Assembly: GCA_028869185.1 (NCBI GenBank)
Contig: JAGWTA010000001.1
Coordinates: forward strand, 62,001 to 126,000
Direction: 5' to 3'
From: Hyphomicrobiales bacterium
Lineage (GTDB): Bacteria; Pseudomonadota; Alphaproteobacteria; Rhizobiales; Beijerinckiaceae
DNA: 64,000 bases
Shown here: positions 63,708 through 64,000 of the stretch, in pieces
Position numbering within the stretch: position 1 is the stretch's first letter
Layout: each line of letters opens with the position of its first letter
Position numbers and translations under genes: made by a program
Notes under the pieces: model-generated
Database searches by the model: none
What the model was told of the DNA's origin: nothing
The model's input: only the letters and a program-made list of their open reading frames with translations

Positions 63708-64000
63708 TGACGCGCGTCCCGCCGAACTGGCCAGCGATGTCGCTGGCCGAAGCGCACCAGCGCCTCACGGCGCCCGGGGCTCCGTTTGAAATGGCGGAGG
63801 CGATGGTGGACGGCCACCCGATGCGCGTCTGGAAAAACGCGCCGCCCACGTTGCGGGAAGCCTTTCTTGCAGGACAGGCGCACGGCGACCGGATTTTTCT
63901 GGTTTACGAAGACGAGCGCATCTCGTTCGACGCCTTCGCGCGCGCAACGCTGACGCTTGCGCGCTGGCTGGCGGAGCAGGGCGTGCGCAAGGGAGATCGC
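63707..64000 (+). CDS. Acyl-CoA synthetase (AMP-forming), N-terminal part; 3' end outside window
   Basis: Only 98 residues are visible. The segment WKNAPPTLREAFLAG, then DRIFLVYEDERISFDAFARATLTLARWL, in part, and VRKGDR is the standard N-terminus of the ANL superfamily of adenylate-forming CoA ligases, just before the first conserved core motif. The start overlaps the SDR stop (TGATG). The ligase would supply the CoA thioester for the dehydrogenase and kinase upstream; substrate class cannot be told from this fragment. Confidence 0.78.
   Translation, partial: MTRVPPNWPAMSLAEAHQRLTAPGAPFEMAEAMVDGHPMRVWKNAPPTLREAFLAGQAHGDRIFLVYEDERISFDAFARATLTLARWLAEQGVRKGDR

Overview
The window reads as chromosomal DNA of a GC-rich alphaproteobacterium, most likely a member of the Hyphomicrobiales (Rhizobiales). 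The grounds are the chvI-chvG-hprK-EIIA(Man)-HPr cluster, DUF1150 beside Hsp20, a CtrA-type TTAA-N7-TTAA box, RpoH-like promoters, ATP-dependent pckA, and a lanthanide-type (XoxF) methanol dehydrogenase. Placement near methylotrophic Beijerinckiaceae/Methylocystaceae is inference only. There is no CRISPR array, prophage, intact insertion sequence or rRNA operon. One tRNA gene (Arg, ACG) was found.

Layout. 0-2.5 kb: a MarR regulator (cut by the window edge), a UPF0126/TRIC membrane protein and an M20D amidohydrolase, with two matching TTGCAA-type palindromes as candidate MarR operators. 2.5-7.9 kb: the phenylacetyl-CoA epoxidase operon paaABCDE, a sixth gene encoding a PaaA/PaaC-like ferritin-fold protein with one predicted iron ligand replaced by lysine, and a convergent TetR (PaaR-like) regulator. 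8-9.3 kb: an orphan LivH-like permease and tRNA-Arg. 9.5-17.9 kb: mmsB, a methionine gamma-lyase gene divergent from an Lrp-type regulator, recF, rph-rdgB, a class A penicillin-binding protein, DUF1150 and hsp20. 18.1-22.2 kb: a four-gene lipid operon (below). 22.4-30.2 kb: rpmI-rplT, a lipoprotein between two terminators, pheS-pheT, a DUF1835 protein, dapB, gpmA and alkB. 30.2-43.5 kb: grpE, glnD, gshB, a chemoreceptor, a NodB-type deacetylase, a GNAT, pgi, vsr, the HPr/EIIA/HprK regulatory PTS and the ChvG/ChvI two-component system. 43.6-49 kb: hugZ-like gene, pckA, hemW and dnaN. 49-53.3 kb: xoxF, convergent with a BtuB-like receptor controlled by a clear cobalamin riboswitch. 53.4-57.6 kb: yraN-rsmI, divergent from an LpoA/LppC-like lipoprotein that is translationally coupled to an AidB-like acyl-CoA dehydrogenase. 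58.4-64 kb: an acyl-CoA catabolic run (SDR, MFS, ACAD10/11-like dehydrogenase, ACAD10/11-like kinase, SDR, acyl-CoA synthetase cut by the edge).

The most notable system is the lipid operon. It holds a serine-palmitoyltransferase-like alpha-oxoamine synthase, a GNAT-like acyltransferase, a desaturase with the architecture and His boxes of eukaryotic dihydroceramide delta-4 desaturase, and a fatty-acid 2-hydroxylase-like enzyme without cytochrome b5. Together they suggest a bacterium that builds ceramide-like lipids and decorates them in the way eukaryotes do. A GGTTCA-N10-TGAACC inverted repeat precedes the operon. A second system worth attention is the ACAD/kinase/SDR/CoA-ligase run, which resembles the levulinate (lva) route for 4-hydroxyacyl-CoA. 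All functions are inferred from sequence read by eye; no database search was run.
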